A stretch of DNA of 64,000 nt from Acrocarpospora pleiomorpha (GTDB lineage: Bacteria; Actinomycetota; Actinomycetes; Streptosporangiales; Streptosporangiaceae), in assembly GCF_009687885.1 (NCBI RefSeq), contig NZ_BLAF01000042.1, positions 1 to 64,000 on the forward strand, given 5' to 3'. Shown in pieces: positions 7,540 to 15,378 of the stretch; within the stretch, counting starts at the first letter, position 1; each line of letters begins with the position of its first letter. The position numbers and the translations under genes are program-made. The notes beneath the pieces are model-generated. The model did not search any database and was not told the origin of the DNA. It saw only the letters and a program-made list of their open reading frames with translations.

Positions 7540-8232
7540 CTACCGTGCCCCGGGCAGGACGGCCAGGGCGATCTCGCCGCTGGAGGCGTACTGGGCGACG
7601 GTGGGTGAGACCGCCTCGTCCACGATCACGGTCACCAGGCCGGTCGCCGTACGGCCCGGGGCGCCGACGCTGTGCACGAGGGCGTTCTGGGCGAGCACGC
7701 GCTGCTGGGTGGCGGCGGTGCCGCGCCCCGCGGCCGGGACGTAGATCACTTGGACGATGTCGCCCTTGGTGAGGCCGATCGGGGCCTGCCCGGATTTGAG
7801 GGCCAGGCCGACCTGGGCCTTTCCTGGGCCGAGCTGCTCGCTGGCGGTGCTGGTCATGTTCTCGGTGAGCAGGGTGCCCGGGAGCAGGGTGACCGACGCG
7901 TAGGTGGTGAGCACCTTGTCGCGGAAGCGCCAGGCGACGTAGTCGATGCCGGTTTCGGCGATCTGCACCTCCTGGAGGGCGGATGCCGGGATCTTCTCGC
8001 CCGCGCCGACCTGCTCGATGATCCGGACGGCCGAGACGCGGTCGCCGCTGCGCAGCACCAGCAGCGTGGTCGCCAGCGCGCCGCCCAGAATGAGGAGCAC
8101 GGCCAGCGCCGCGAGGGCGGGTTTACGCTCGCGCGGCGGCACCGGCAGCTTCCGCGCGGCCGGCCCGGACAGGCCGGGCCGTTCCACCGGGCCGGTACGG
8201 CTTTCGCGGGCGGGCTTCTCGCTGATCCTCAT
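7540..8232 (-). CDS. CpaB/RcpC-like SAF-domain pilus assembly protein
   Basis: First gene of the Tad operon. The chosen ATG (8232) has GGGAG nine bases upstream; an in-frame ATG at 8292 would add a non-conserved Cys-rich stretch. 230 residues: a Pro/Arg-rich cytoplasmic tail, one membrane helix (about residues 40-60), then an extracytoplasmic SAF domain (VSAVRIIEQVGAGEKIPASAL) and a second beta domain. This matches CpaB-like proteins of Gram-positive Tad loci. No secretin gene accompanies it, as expected for a monoderm. Confidence 0.85.
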   Translation of the reverse strand: MRISEKPARESRTGPVERPGLSGPAARKLPVPPRERKPALAALAVLLILGGALATTLLVLRSGDRVSAVRIIEQVGAGEKIPASALQEVQIAETGIDYVAWRFRDKVLTTYASVTLLPGTLLTENMTSTASEQLGPGKAQVGLALKSGQAPIGLTKGDIVQVIYVPAAGRGTAATQQRVLAQNALVHSVGAPGRTATGLVTVIVDEAVSPTVAQYASSGEIALAVLPGAR

Positions 8233-9042
8233 GGGTGGGGGGCTCCCAGAGTCCAAGTCCACGCAGCACACGGCACAAGGCCACATGATCACGAGGAGGG
8301 TTGATCAAAACATTTTCGGATTCGCGCGGAATTTCACGCCATTATGGACATCCCCGATGGTCATGGTTCCGGTAAACGGGGGACCCATGCTTATCGGTTA
8401 TAGGTCATCGCGTCAACGAGAAAAGTATTACCGCAGGTCAATGGATTGGGTTGTCACACTGGTAACAGAGGTAACATGACTACCGGATCTTCCTGAGATA
8501 CTGCCTTAACACCACACAACCACAAAAAGTCAAGATGCTGTGAAATGTCAATGCAAATCGGCTTGACTGGTGTCTTGACAGAACTTGTTGACGGGGCTTC
8601 ATTGTGGAGATCGTCGGATGATGATTGGTTGGCGGGGCTCTCTCGTTCGTCCCAGGGAATGGCGGTGGGTGCGAGTGGCAGGAGTTCTCCCACCCGCCGG
8701 CCCTCCGAGACGCTCGCCCTCGGCCATCCGCCTGACAGCCCCGCCCGGAGTCACATGCATGGGTCACCACAGCTCTCCCACCCCCGCCCGTTGGAACGCT
8801 CGCAGTCAGCCGCATGCCACGCTCCCAAGTTGGACCGTTTCTTGTGCCTTCACTTGTGGCTACGGGCATATCGCTCCCCGCGTTCACCGCAATCGCAGGC
8901 AAGTTCGATGAGCTCCTTCACGAGGAGTGGGCGCATTGTCACGCGAACCGGATGTGATGGGACAGCGGGTTCGTCCGGGATGGGGATCAAGCGGGTCGGG
9001 GACCCGGGTTGGAGACCGAGCGTGTCGAGGATCCGCCCAGAG
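8233..9042. other. Gene-free stretch containing an AT-rich island
   Basis: I find no convincing gene. The segment 8281-8580 is only about 45-50% GC by hand count, while the window is about 70%. It includes a GGTAAC direct repeat (8461-8475) and three TTGAC-type hexamers (8563, 8575, 8588) spaced 12-13 bp. It must hold the Tad operon promoter and perhaps a promoter for the large ATPase gene. Frames running through 8600-9040 have no recognisable product. Confidence 0.6.
8575..8603 (+). promoter_or_regulatory. Weak sigma-70-like promoter candidate
   Basis: A perfect TTGACA at 8575-8580 is followed after 17 nt by TTCATT (8598-8603), a poor -10. TTGACT and TTGACG sit 12-13 bp on either side, so the hexamers may instead be protein-binding repeats. 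Confidence 0.25.
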
Positions 9043-9224
9043 TTATCCACAGGGGCGTTCAGTGAACGTGAAGGTGATTCGTGTTTATCGGAACGATTAC
9101 GGGCACTTCATGCGCTGGTCGGACGTGGATTGGTCCAAGTTTGTCCACAGGGTCGGAAGTTATCCACAGCGATATCCACCGGTTCGAGTGGTCATCCACA
9201 GGGTGGCGCGGTGAGGTGTCCACA
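9043..9224 (+). promoter_or_regulatory. Cluster of DnaA-box-like sites, all in one orientation
   Basis: Sites on the plus strand: TTATCCACA (9043), TTGTCCACA (9141), TTATCCACA (9160), TCATCCACA (9192) and GTGTCCACA (9216), plus ATATCCACC (9172). TTATCCACA is the classical DnaA box and TTGTCCACA the form favoured in Streptomyces. All five strong sites continue with G, often GGG. Neither dnaA nor dnaN is present, so this is not the usual oriC setting. It ends 100 bp before the EssC-type ATPase gene. Confidence 0.7.
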
Positions 9225-9324
9225 GGGGTGTTCAATGGCTCGCGTGTTACCGGATCCGCATAACCCGAGTGGCCTTCGGGCTGCTTCTGTACCTTGACCC
9301 CGCCCCCCACCATTGGAGCCGCAG

Positions 9325-12300
9325 ATGCGGATAGCGATCACTGTGGTCGGAAGCCCCGGGACCGCCGCCAACCGGGATGTCATCGTCGAAGGGGACGAGA
9401 GCACGACCGTCGCCGCGCTGGCCAGGGCGCTGGAAAACCCGAATTCCCGGCCGTCGAACGTGGTACGTCTACCGCGCGCGCGGGCGCCGTACGGGATGGA
9501 TCGCGAAGCCCAGGAGCCGACTCACACGGAGGTGTGGCTGGACGGGCAGCGGCTTGATCCGGCGGCGCGGGTCTTCGGGCTGCTGCGGGAGGGCGATCGG
9601 ATCGCGCTGGACCGGCGGGCGGCGATGGCGACGGTCATCGAGGAGCCCGCGGGGATGGTGGAGTTGCGTGTCGTCGGGGGCCCCGGGGCGGGGGCGGTGC
9701 ACCGGCTGGGCCTGGGCACCCATGTGATCGGATCGGATCCGGCGTGCGCGGTGACCGTGCCGGATCCGGGCCTGGGAGCCGAGGCGGTGATCATCCGCCT
9801 GGTTCCCTCGGGGATCACCATCGAGGCCGGATCATCGTTCAGAACCCCGCCAGACCCCGCAAAGCCCACAACACGATCTTCGTCCAGATCTCCGATGGAT
9901 TCTCCGGCGACGTCCTCACCACGTTCTTCGCCCAAACGCCCCAAAGACACGTCGGAGTCCACCCCCAAGTCCCCAGCGGACCGTTCGGGCGCCACGCCCA
10001 TACCCGGATCTTCGACCAAAGCTCCGATCGTTGGGGGTCATGCTCCGACGCTGGACGGGGAGCCGGTTGACGAGCCTGTCGCGTGGAGCGAGGGGGTGAT
10101 GCTGGCGTGCGGCAATTCGGTTTTCTCTGTTGGCGCGATCGAGCCGCCAGACGCCCACCTGGACGCGTTGCCCGATGGCGGGCTCGCCTACAACCGGCCG
10201 CCACGATTGCGGTTGCCGGAGCGAGTGGTGTCGTTCGCGGTGCCGCAGGAGCCGAAACGCGCTGAGGGCATGCGGCTGCAGCTGCTGGCGGCGTTCCTGC
10301 CGGCGGTGCTCGGCGTGGTCATGATGATCGTCTTCAACTCCTGGTACTTCCTGTTGATCGCGTTCATGACCCCCATGATCATGATCGGCCAGTGGGTCAG
10401 CGACCGCAGGCACGGGCGCAAGCAGCACCGCCAGGCGCTCAAGGAGTTCCGCCAGGAGAGCGAGGATTTCACCCGACGCGTCGACGCCGCCCGCACCGAG
10501 GACGAGAAGGCACGGCGGGCCGCCGCCCCCGACCCCGCCGAACTGCTGCTGACCGCGACCGGCCCACGGCGGCGGCTCTGGGAGCGCAGAACCCACGATC
10601 AGGACGCGCTCCGCCTCCGCGTCGGCCTCGCGGACCTGCCCGCCGAGATCGAATTCGAACCGCCCCAGCAGGATCCGCCAATCGCGCGGAATGTCCCGGT
10701 GGCGCTGGCGATGCGCCGCCTAGGGGTGGCCGGACTCACCGGACCCAGGCGGGTCGCGCTCGGCACGGCCCGCTGGCTGGTCGGCCAGGCAGCGGCCCTG
10801 CACAGCCCCCGCGACCTGGCCATCGTCGTCATCTCCGCCCACCCCGACGGCGCCGACCAGTGGGGCTGGGTCCGCTGGCTCCCGCACTGCGTCACCCACG
10901 TCACCGACAGCGTCGCCCTCATCGGCGCCGACCCGGACGCCGCGGCCCGCCGGGTCGCCGAACTGGCGGCGCTAATCACCGAACGCCTGGACGAGGAGAA
11001 CGCGCCGCTCCTGCGCCCCGGCCGCCTCACCGGCGGCCCCGCGGGCTGGAACGAACTCGGCCGGGGAACCCCGCGACCTGCGGAACCCACCTTCGGCACC
11101 TACGACGAGCGCCCCTACGACGTCCTCGTCGTGCTGGACGGCGCGCAGGTGCTGCGCGGCCTCCCGGGCATGCCGCAGGTGCTCAGGCAAGGCCCGCCCG
11201 CCGGGGTCTACACGATCGCCATCGACGACGACCAGGCGCTGCTCCCCGAGGAGTGCGCGACCGTGGTCTCCTGCGCCCAGGGCGGCACCCTGCGGCTCCG
11301 CGGCGGCGGCCTGGACGCCCTCGGCCGGATCCGCGCCGACCAGGTCTCCGCCCGCTGGGCGGACCGGATGGCCCGGGCCCTGGCCCCGCTCCGCGACGTG
11401 AGCCGCGACGACGCCGCCACCGCGCTCCCCTCGGCCGCCCGCCTGCTCGACCTGATCGACCTCACCAAACCCCCCGGCCGGGACACCCGCGCCATCATCG
11501 GCATCGGCCCCGAAGGTCCGTACGCGGTGGATCTGCGCCAGGACGGCCCGCACGCCCTGATCGCCGGAACCACCGGCGCGGGCAAGTCCGAACTCCTGCA
11601 GACGCTGATCAGCTCCCTGGCCGTGGCCAACCGCCCCGACGAGATGACATTCGTCCTGATCGACTACAAAGGCGGCGCCGCCTTCAAAGAGTGTGTACGG
11701 CTCCCGCACACCGTCGGCATGGTCAGCGACCTGGACGGCCACCTCACCCAGCGCGCCCTGACCTCCCTGGCCGCCGAGATCCGCCGCCGCGAACGCCTGC
11801 TCCTGGACGCGGGCGCGAAGGACATCGACGACTACCTGGAGGCCAGGGATGCCGCCGAGCGCGGCACGACCTGGGTGCTCGGCGCCTCCGGCGTGACCCA
11901 GACCAAGGTCACCGGCCTGTTCGACCGGCCGAGCGCGGGCGCGGTCTGGACGACCGCGAAGGACCAGCTGCCCCCACTCCCCCGGCTGGTGCTGATCATC
12001 GACGAGTTCGCGGCCCTGGTGGCCGAGCTCCCCGACTTCGTGGACGGCCTGGTGGACATCGCCAGACGCGGCCGATCGCTCGGCATCCACCTGATTCTCG
12101 CCACCCAGCGCCCCGGCGGCGTCGTCACCGCCGACATCCAGGCCAACACCTCCCTGCGCATCGCCCTGCGCGTCACCGACACCCACGAGTCCGCCGACGT
12201 GATCGACGGCCCTGAGGCCGCGCACATCCCGAAGACCCTGCCGGGCCGCTGCTACGTCCGCTCCGGCTCGGGCCCGGCGACCGCCGTGCAGGCCGCGCGA

Positions 12301-14808
12301 ATCGGCGGCCGAGCCCCCGGCGGCGCGAACCCGAGCGGCGAGGTGCGGATCAGCGACCTCCCATGGGCGGCCCTCGGCCACCCGCTGACCAGCCGGAATA
12401 TCGAAATTTCCGGCACGACCGACCTGGCGAGACTCGTCGACCAGGTCCGCACGGTCACCCGCTCGATCCCAGAACAACCCAGCCCCTGGCTCCCTCCCCT
12501 CCCCGACCAGGTCCTACTCCCCACCGGAAGCCCGATCGGAAGCTCCACCGAAAACCCCATCGGGCTCTCCACCAGAAGCCCCTCCGGGCTCTCCACCGAA
12601 AACCCCATCGGGCTCTCCACCAGAAGCCCCTCCGGACTCTCCACCGAAAACCCCACCGGAAGCTCTTCCGGGCTCTCCATCAGAAGCTCCACCGGACTCT
12701 CCACCGAAAACCCCACCGGAGACCCCATCGGACTCTCCACCAGAAGCTCCACCGGAAGCCCCACCGGAGGCCCCATCGGACTCTCCACCGGATTCCGCAC
12801 CGGAGGCTCGACCGGAAGCCCTTCCGGGCGGGGAGACGAGATCCCGTTCGGCATCTCCGACCTCCCGTGGGCCCAGCGCATCCGCCCGCTGACCCTCGGC
12901 ACCGGCCATCTCCTCATCGCCGGCACTGCCAGAAGCGGGCGTTCCACCGCCCTGCGCACGATCGCGGGCTCGATCGCCGCTCATACCTCCGCCGACGACA
13001 TGCACTTGCACGTGATCGACTGCGGCTCCGGCGCGCTGCTGCCCCTGGTCTCCCTCCCGCACTGCGGTGCCGTCGTCACCCGCGACCAGCTGGACCGGGT
13101 GGAACGCCTGCTCACCCGCCTCCGTGCCGAGGTGGGCCGCCGCCAGCACGTGCTGGCCGACGCCGGTTACGCCTCGCTGGCGGAGGCCCGCGCGGGCGGC
13201 CTCCGCGAACCCTGGCTGGTCCTGATGCTCGACCGCTGGGAAGGCTACGTCGCCGCCTTCGAGAACTACGACTACGGCCGCATGATCGACGCCATGCTCC
13301 AACTGCTCCGCGAGGGCCCGGCCGTGGGACTGCGCGCCGTGGTCACCTCCGACCGCTCCGGACTGCTCGGCCAGATCTCCACCGTCTTCGAGGACCGTCT
13401 GGTGCTCCGCCTGGCCGACCCCGCCGACTACGGCCTGGCCGGGCTCCCACCGAAGAACCTCCCCGCGAACATGCCGAACGGCCGTGCGCTCGCCATGTCC
13501 GAGCAGGGCATCGTCGAAAGCCAGATCGCGCTCCTGGCCGAAGACTCCTCGGGCCCGGCCCAGGTCGCGGCCCTCCAAGCCCTGGCACGTGCGGCCAGCA
13601 AACCCCAGCACCAGCACCCCCTGCGGGTCGACGCCCTCCCCACCCGAATCACCGCGGCCCAGGTCATGGACCTGACCCCGGACTTCACCCCACCGTCCCC
13701 GCTGTGGACGTTGATCGGCGCAGGCGGCGACGCGCTCACCCCCTCGGGTCTCGACCTGCTGGCCCACGGCCCGGCCGCGGTAGTCGCCGGGCCTGCCCGC
13801 TCAGGCCGCTCCTCCACACTCCTGACAGCGGCCCAATCCTTCCTCGACCGAGACATCCCCGTCCTGATCATCGCCCCCCGCCGAAGCCCACTCCGAGAAC
13901 TCCGCGGCGTCCTGGCCGTCCTGGACGGCAACGCCCGCAGCCTCCGCGAGGACGCCACCGGCGACGGCAGCTTCGGCGGCATCCCGGGCGCGATCGACCC
14001 CCTCGAACTCCTCGCCAAACACACCAAGCAGAACAAAGCCAACAAGAACGAAAATGGCAACGAGCAGGACAAACACCAGGACATCGAACAAGACCCGACC
14101 CAGGACAAGCACCAAGGCTTTGAACAGCACGCGACCCAAGCCAAGCGCCAAGACATCGAACTAGGCACAGTCCAAACCAAACATCAGGACGTCGAGCAAG
14201 GCGCGACCCAAGCCAGGCACCAGGGCGTCGAACAGAGCACGGCCCAGGGCAGATATCAGGGCGTCGAGCAGAGCGCGGCCGAGGACATGTATCAAGACGT
14301 CGAACCGGCCGTAGCCCAAGGCAACGAACACCACGAGCAAGGCGCGGGGCACGGCAAGGAACACCACGAGCAAGGTGCGGCGCACGGCAAAGGATCGGAC
14401 CACGCGCAAGCCGCGACCCAGGGCATCGGACCGGGCTACGGACAAGGCGTGGGGCAGGGCAGGGAGCAGGGGAGATACGTCGTGATCGTTGACGACGCTG
14501 AGTTGATTTCGCCGGATTCGGCGTTGGGCTCCGCGCTGGACGAGATTCTCCGGACCGCGCGGGACGGCGAGCATGGGCTGCTGATCGCGGGGACGACGGG
14601 GGATCTGGCCACGGCATACCGCGGCTTCGTGGCGGAGGCCCGGAAGTCGCGGACCGGCGTGCTGTTATCGGTGCAGAGCCCGGCCGACGGCGACCTGTTC
14701 AACGTCCGGCTGCCCCGGGGTGCGACCGGGGGACCGCCGGGGCGCGGCCTGCTGGTTGTGTCGGGGAGTGCCACCCCCATCCAGGCCGCCGTCCCGAACC
14801 CGAGCTAG
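9325..14808 (+). CDS. EssC/EccC-type FtsK/SpoIIIE ATPase of a type VII secretion system, with three low-complexity insertions
   Basis: 1827 residues; ATG 9325 has GGAG six bases upstream. Order: N-terminal ubiquitin-like/FHA-type region (1-~235), two membrane helices (about 312-356), then three FtsK-type ATPase domains. Domain 1 is intact (Walker A IAGTTGAGKSE near 747; Walker B LVLIIDEFAALV near 890). Domain 2 (IAGTARSGRST near 1200) and domain 3 (VAGPARSGRSS near 1488; YVVIVDDAEL near 1718) have degenerate P-loops, as usual for EssC. Three insertions are unlike family members: an S/P/T/K-rich stretch inside the FHA region (~169-235), 8-residue repeats between domains 1 and 2 (~1063-1160), and Q/H/E-rich 12-residue repeats between Walker A and Walker B of domain 3 (~1568-1716). 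It would drive export of WXG100 substrates, such as the convergent neighbour. Confidence 0.92.
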   Translation: MRIAITVVGSPGTAANRDVIVEGDESTTVAALARALENPNSRPSNVVRLPRARAPYGMDREAQEPTHTEVWLDGQRLDPAARVFGLLREGDRIALDRRAAMATVIEEPAGMVELRVVGGPGAGAVHRLGLGTHVIGSDPACAVTVPDPGLGAEAVIIRLVPSGITIEAGSSFRTPPDPAKPTTRSSSRSPMDSPATSSPRSSPKRPKDTSESTPKSPADRSGATPIPGSSTKAPIVGGHAPTLDGEPVDEPVAWSEGVMLACGNSVFSVGAIEPPDAHLDALPDGGLAYNRPPRLRLPERVVSFAVPQEPKRAEGMRLQLLAAFLPAVLGVVMMIVFNSWYFLLIAFMTPMIMIGQWVSDRRHGRKQHRQALKEFRQESEDFTRRVDAARTEDEKARRAAAPDPAELLLTATGPRRRLWERRTHDQDALRLRVGLADLPAEIEFEPPQQDPPIARNVPVALAMRRLGVAGLTGPRRVALGTARWLVGQAAALHSPRDLAIVVISAHPDGADQWGWVRWLPHCVTHVTDSVALIGADPDAAARRVAELAALITERLDEENAPLLRPGRLTGGPAGWNELGRGTPRPAEPTFGTYDERPYDVLVVLDGAQVLRGLPGMPQVLRQGPPAGVYTIAIDDDQALLPEECATVVSCAQGGTLRLRGGGLDALGRIRADQVSARWADRMARALAPLRDVSRDDAATALPSAARLLDLIDLTKPPGRDTRAIIGIGPEGPYAVDLRQDGPHALIAGTTGAGKSELLQTLISSLAVANRPDEMTFVLIDYKGGAAFKECVRLPHTVGMVSDLDGHLTQRALTSLAAEIRRRERLLLDAGAKDIDDYLEARDAAERGTTWVLGASGVTQTKVTGLFDRPSAGAVWTTAKDQLPPLPRLVLIIDEFAALVAELPDFVDGLVDIARRGRSLGIHLILATQRPGGVVTADIQANTSLRIALRVTDTHESADVIDGPEAAHIPKTLPGRCYVRSGSGPATAVQAARIGGRAPGGANPSGEVRISDLPWAALGHPLTSRNIEISGTTDLARLVDQVRTVTRSIPEQPSPWLPPLPDQVLLPTGSPIGSSTENPIGLSTRSPSGLSTENPIGLSTRSPSGLSTENPTGSSSGLSIRSSTGLSTENPTGDPIGLSTRSSTGSPTGGPIGLSTGFRTGGSTGSPSGRGDEIPFGISDLPWAQRIRPLTLGTGHLLIAGTARSGRSTALRTIAGSIAAHTSADDMHLHVIDCGSGALLPLVSLPHCGAVVTRDQLDRVERLLTRLRAEVGRRQHVLADAGYASLAEARAGGLREPWLVLMLDRWEGYVAAFENYDYGRMIDAMLQLLREGPAVGLRAVVTSDRSGLLGQISTVFEDRLVLRLADPADYGLAGLPPKNLPANMPNGRALAMSEQGIVESQIALLAEDSSGPAQVAALQALARAASKPQHQHPLRVDALPTRITAAQVMDLTPDFTPPSPLWTLIGAGGDALTPSGLDLLAHGPAAVVAGPARSGRSSTLLTAAQSFLDRDIPVLIIAPRRSPLRELRGVLAVLDGNARSLREDATGDGSFGGIPGAIDPLELLAKHTKQNKANKNENGNEQDKHQDIEQDPTQDKHQGFEQHATQAKRQDIELGTVQTKHQDVEQGATQARHQGVEQSTAQGRYQGVEQSAAEDMYQDVEPAVAQGNEHHEQGAGHGKEHHEQGAAHGKGSDHAQAATQGIGPGYGQGVGQGREQGRYVVIVDDAELISPDSALGSALDEILRTARDGEHGLLIAGTTGDLATAYRGFVAEARKSRTGVLLSVQSPADGDLFNVRLPRGATGGPPGRGLLVVSGSATPIQAAVPNPS
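12538..12801 (+). repeat. 24-bp tandem repeat in the ATPase linker
   Basis: About eleven units of 24 bp (some shortened by multiples of three) encode alternating GLSTENPI and GLSTRSPS. Clear unit starts are 12538, 12562, 12586, 12610 and 12634. Period and indels keep frame. Confidence 0.9.
14065..14385 (+). repeat. 36-bp and 33-bp tandem repeats inside ATPase domain 3
   Basis: Seven contiguous 36-bp units begin at 14065, 14101, 14137, 14173, 14209, 14245 and 14281 (12 residues, like QDKHQDIEQDPT). Two 33-bp units follow at 14320 and 14353 (EHHEQGA core). All keep the reading frame. Confidence 0.92.
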
Positions 14809-15077
14809 CGCGTGGCCGACTCGATGTTTCCTCGGTAGGTGTTGATCACCCGGGACGCCTCGTTGAGCTCTTCGGACATGCGCTGGAAGGCGGCGCGGTA
14901 GCTCTGCCAGGAATCCCGGAAGCGCTGCGCTCCTGCGCCGGTCCAGACGGTGCCGACCTTGGCCGCTTCGCGGTCCAGGGCCGCCATGGTCGCCCGGACC
15001 TGGTCTGCCTGCTGGGTGAACTGCGCGGCCATGCTCTGCATTTCCGCGGGATCGCCGCCGAGCAAGCTGTGACTCAT
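14805..15077 (-). CDS. WXG100-family secreted protein (EsxA/ESAT-6-like)
   Basis: 90 residues, two helices joined by WTG (VWTGAGAQRF), the WXG motif at about residue 45. The length is typical of WXG100 type VII substrates. A C-terminal YxxxD/E export signal is not obvious (YRGNIESATR). It is convergent with the EssC-type ATPase gene; both stop codons share CTAG at 14805-14808. With no second esx gene next to it, it may form a homodimer, as in Firmicutes-type systems. No eccB, eccD or mycP gene is present nearby. Confidence 0.9.
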   Translation of the reverse strand: MSHSLLGGDPAEMQSMAAQFTQQADQVRATMAALDREAAKVGTVWTGAGAQRFRDSWQSYRAAFQRMSEELNEASRVINTYRGNIESATR

Positions 15078-15268
15078 CTCGTTTCCCTTCGCCGACGTTG
15101 GGGCGCCCCCACCGTAGATCTCGCAGACGGGAATTGCCCTGGTTATGCCCAGCGGTTATGAGAGCTGTCAGGAACCGTCACCCAGCCGTATGAGACGGGA
15201 ACAACTTAAAGAGCAAGGGGGCGCATCGGAAAAACACTAAGCCCCTGCCTACACTCCCCATGTCAGGG

Positions 15269-15378
15269 TTGTAGTCAGGGAGGAGCTCCGGTGGAGAAAG
15301 TCCCCATCGTGCCGGCCCTCACGATCTACGTGCTCACGTTGTAGTCAGGGGAGGAACTCCTGTGGAGAAGGTCCTGAT
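15269..15378 (+). repeat. Duplicated translation-initiation region of the carboxylase gene
   Basis: About 39 bp containing GTTGTAGTCAGGG, a GGAGG Shine-Dalgarno and GTGGAGAA are present twice, offset by 70-71 bp (15269-15307 and 15339-15378). A -10-like TACACT lies at 15250-15255. The second copy is the real start; the first begins a short ORF. Confidence 0.85.
15291..15344 (+). CDS. 17-codon upstream ORF (leader peptide candidate)
   Basis: GTG at 15291, preceded by GGGAGGAG at a good distance, opens MEKVPIVPALTIYVLTL and stops at TAG 15342-15344. That stop lies inside the second copy of the duplicated initiation region, just before the GGGGAGGA of the carboxylase gene. The first residues match the carboxylase N-terminus (MEKVLIAN). 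It could be an accidental by-product of the duplication or could couple translation to the main gene. Confidence 0.4.
   Translation: MEKVPIVPALTIYVLTL

Noticed and set aside
8281..9224. Chromosomal oriC (DnaA boxes plus AT-rich DNA)
   Set aside because: No dnaA, dnaN, recF or gyrB flanks it, and the boxes are few and all in one direction. Kept only as a DnaA-box cluster.
8545..9297. Open reading frames across the region before the EssC-type ATPase on both strands
   Set aside because: No ribosome-binding sites, no domain signal, poor codon bias, and one frame runs through the DnaA-box cluster.
10392..12477. Long alternative frames (500-600 codons) on both strands within the EssC-type ATPase gene
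   Set aside because: Arg/Pro/Ala-rich shadow translations typical of high-GC coding DNA; the EssC frame has all the motifs.
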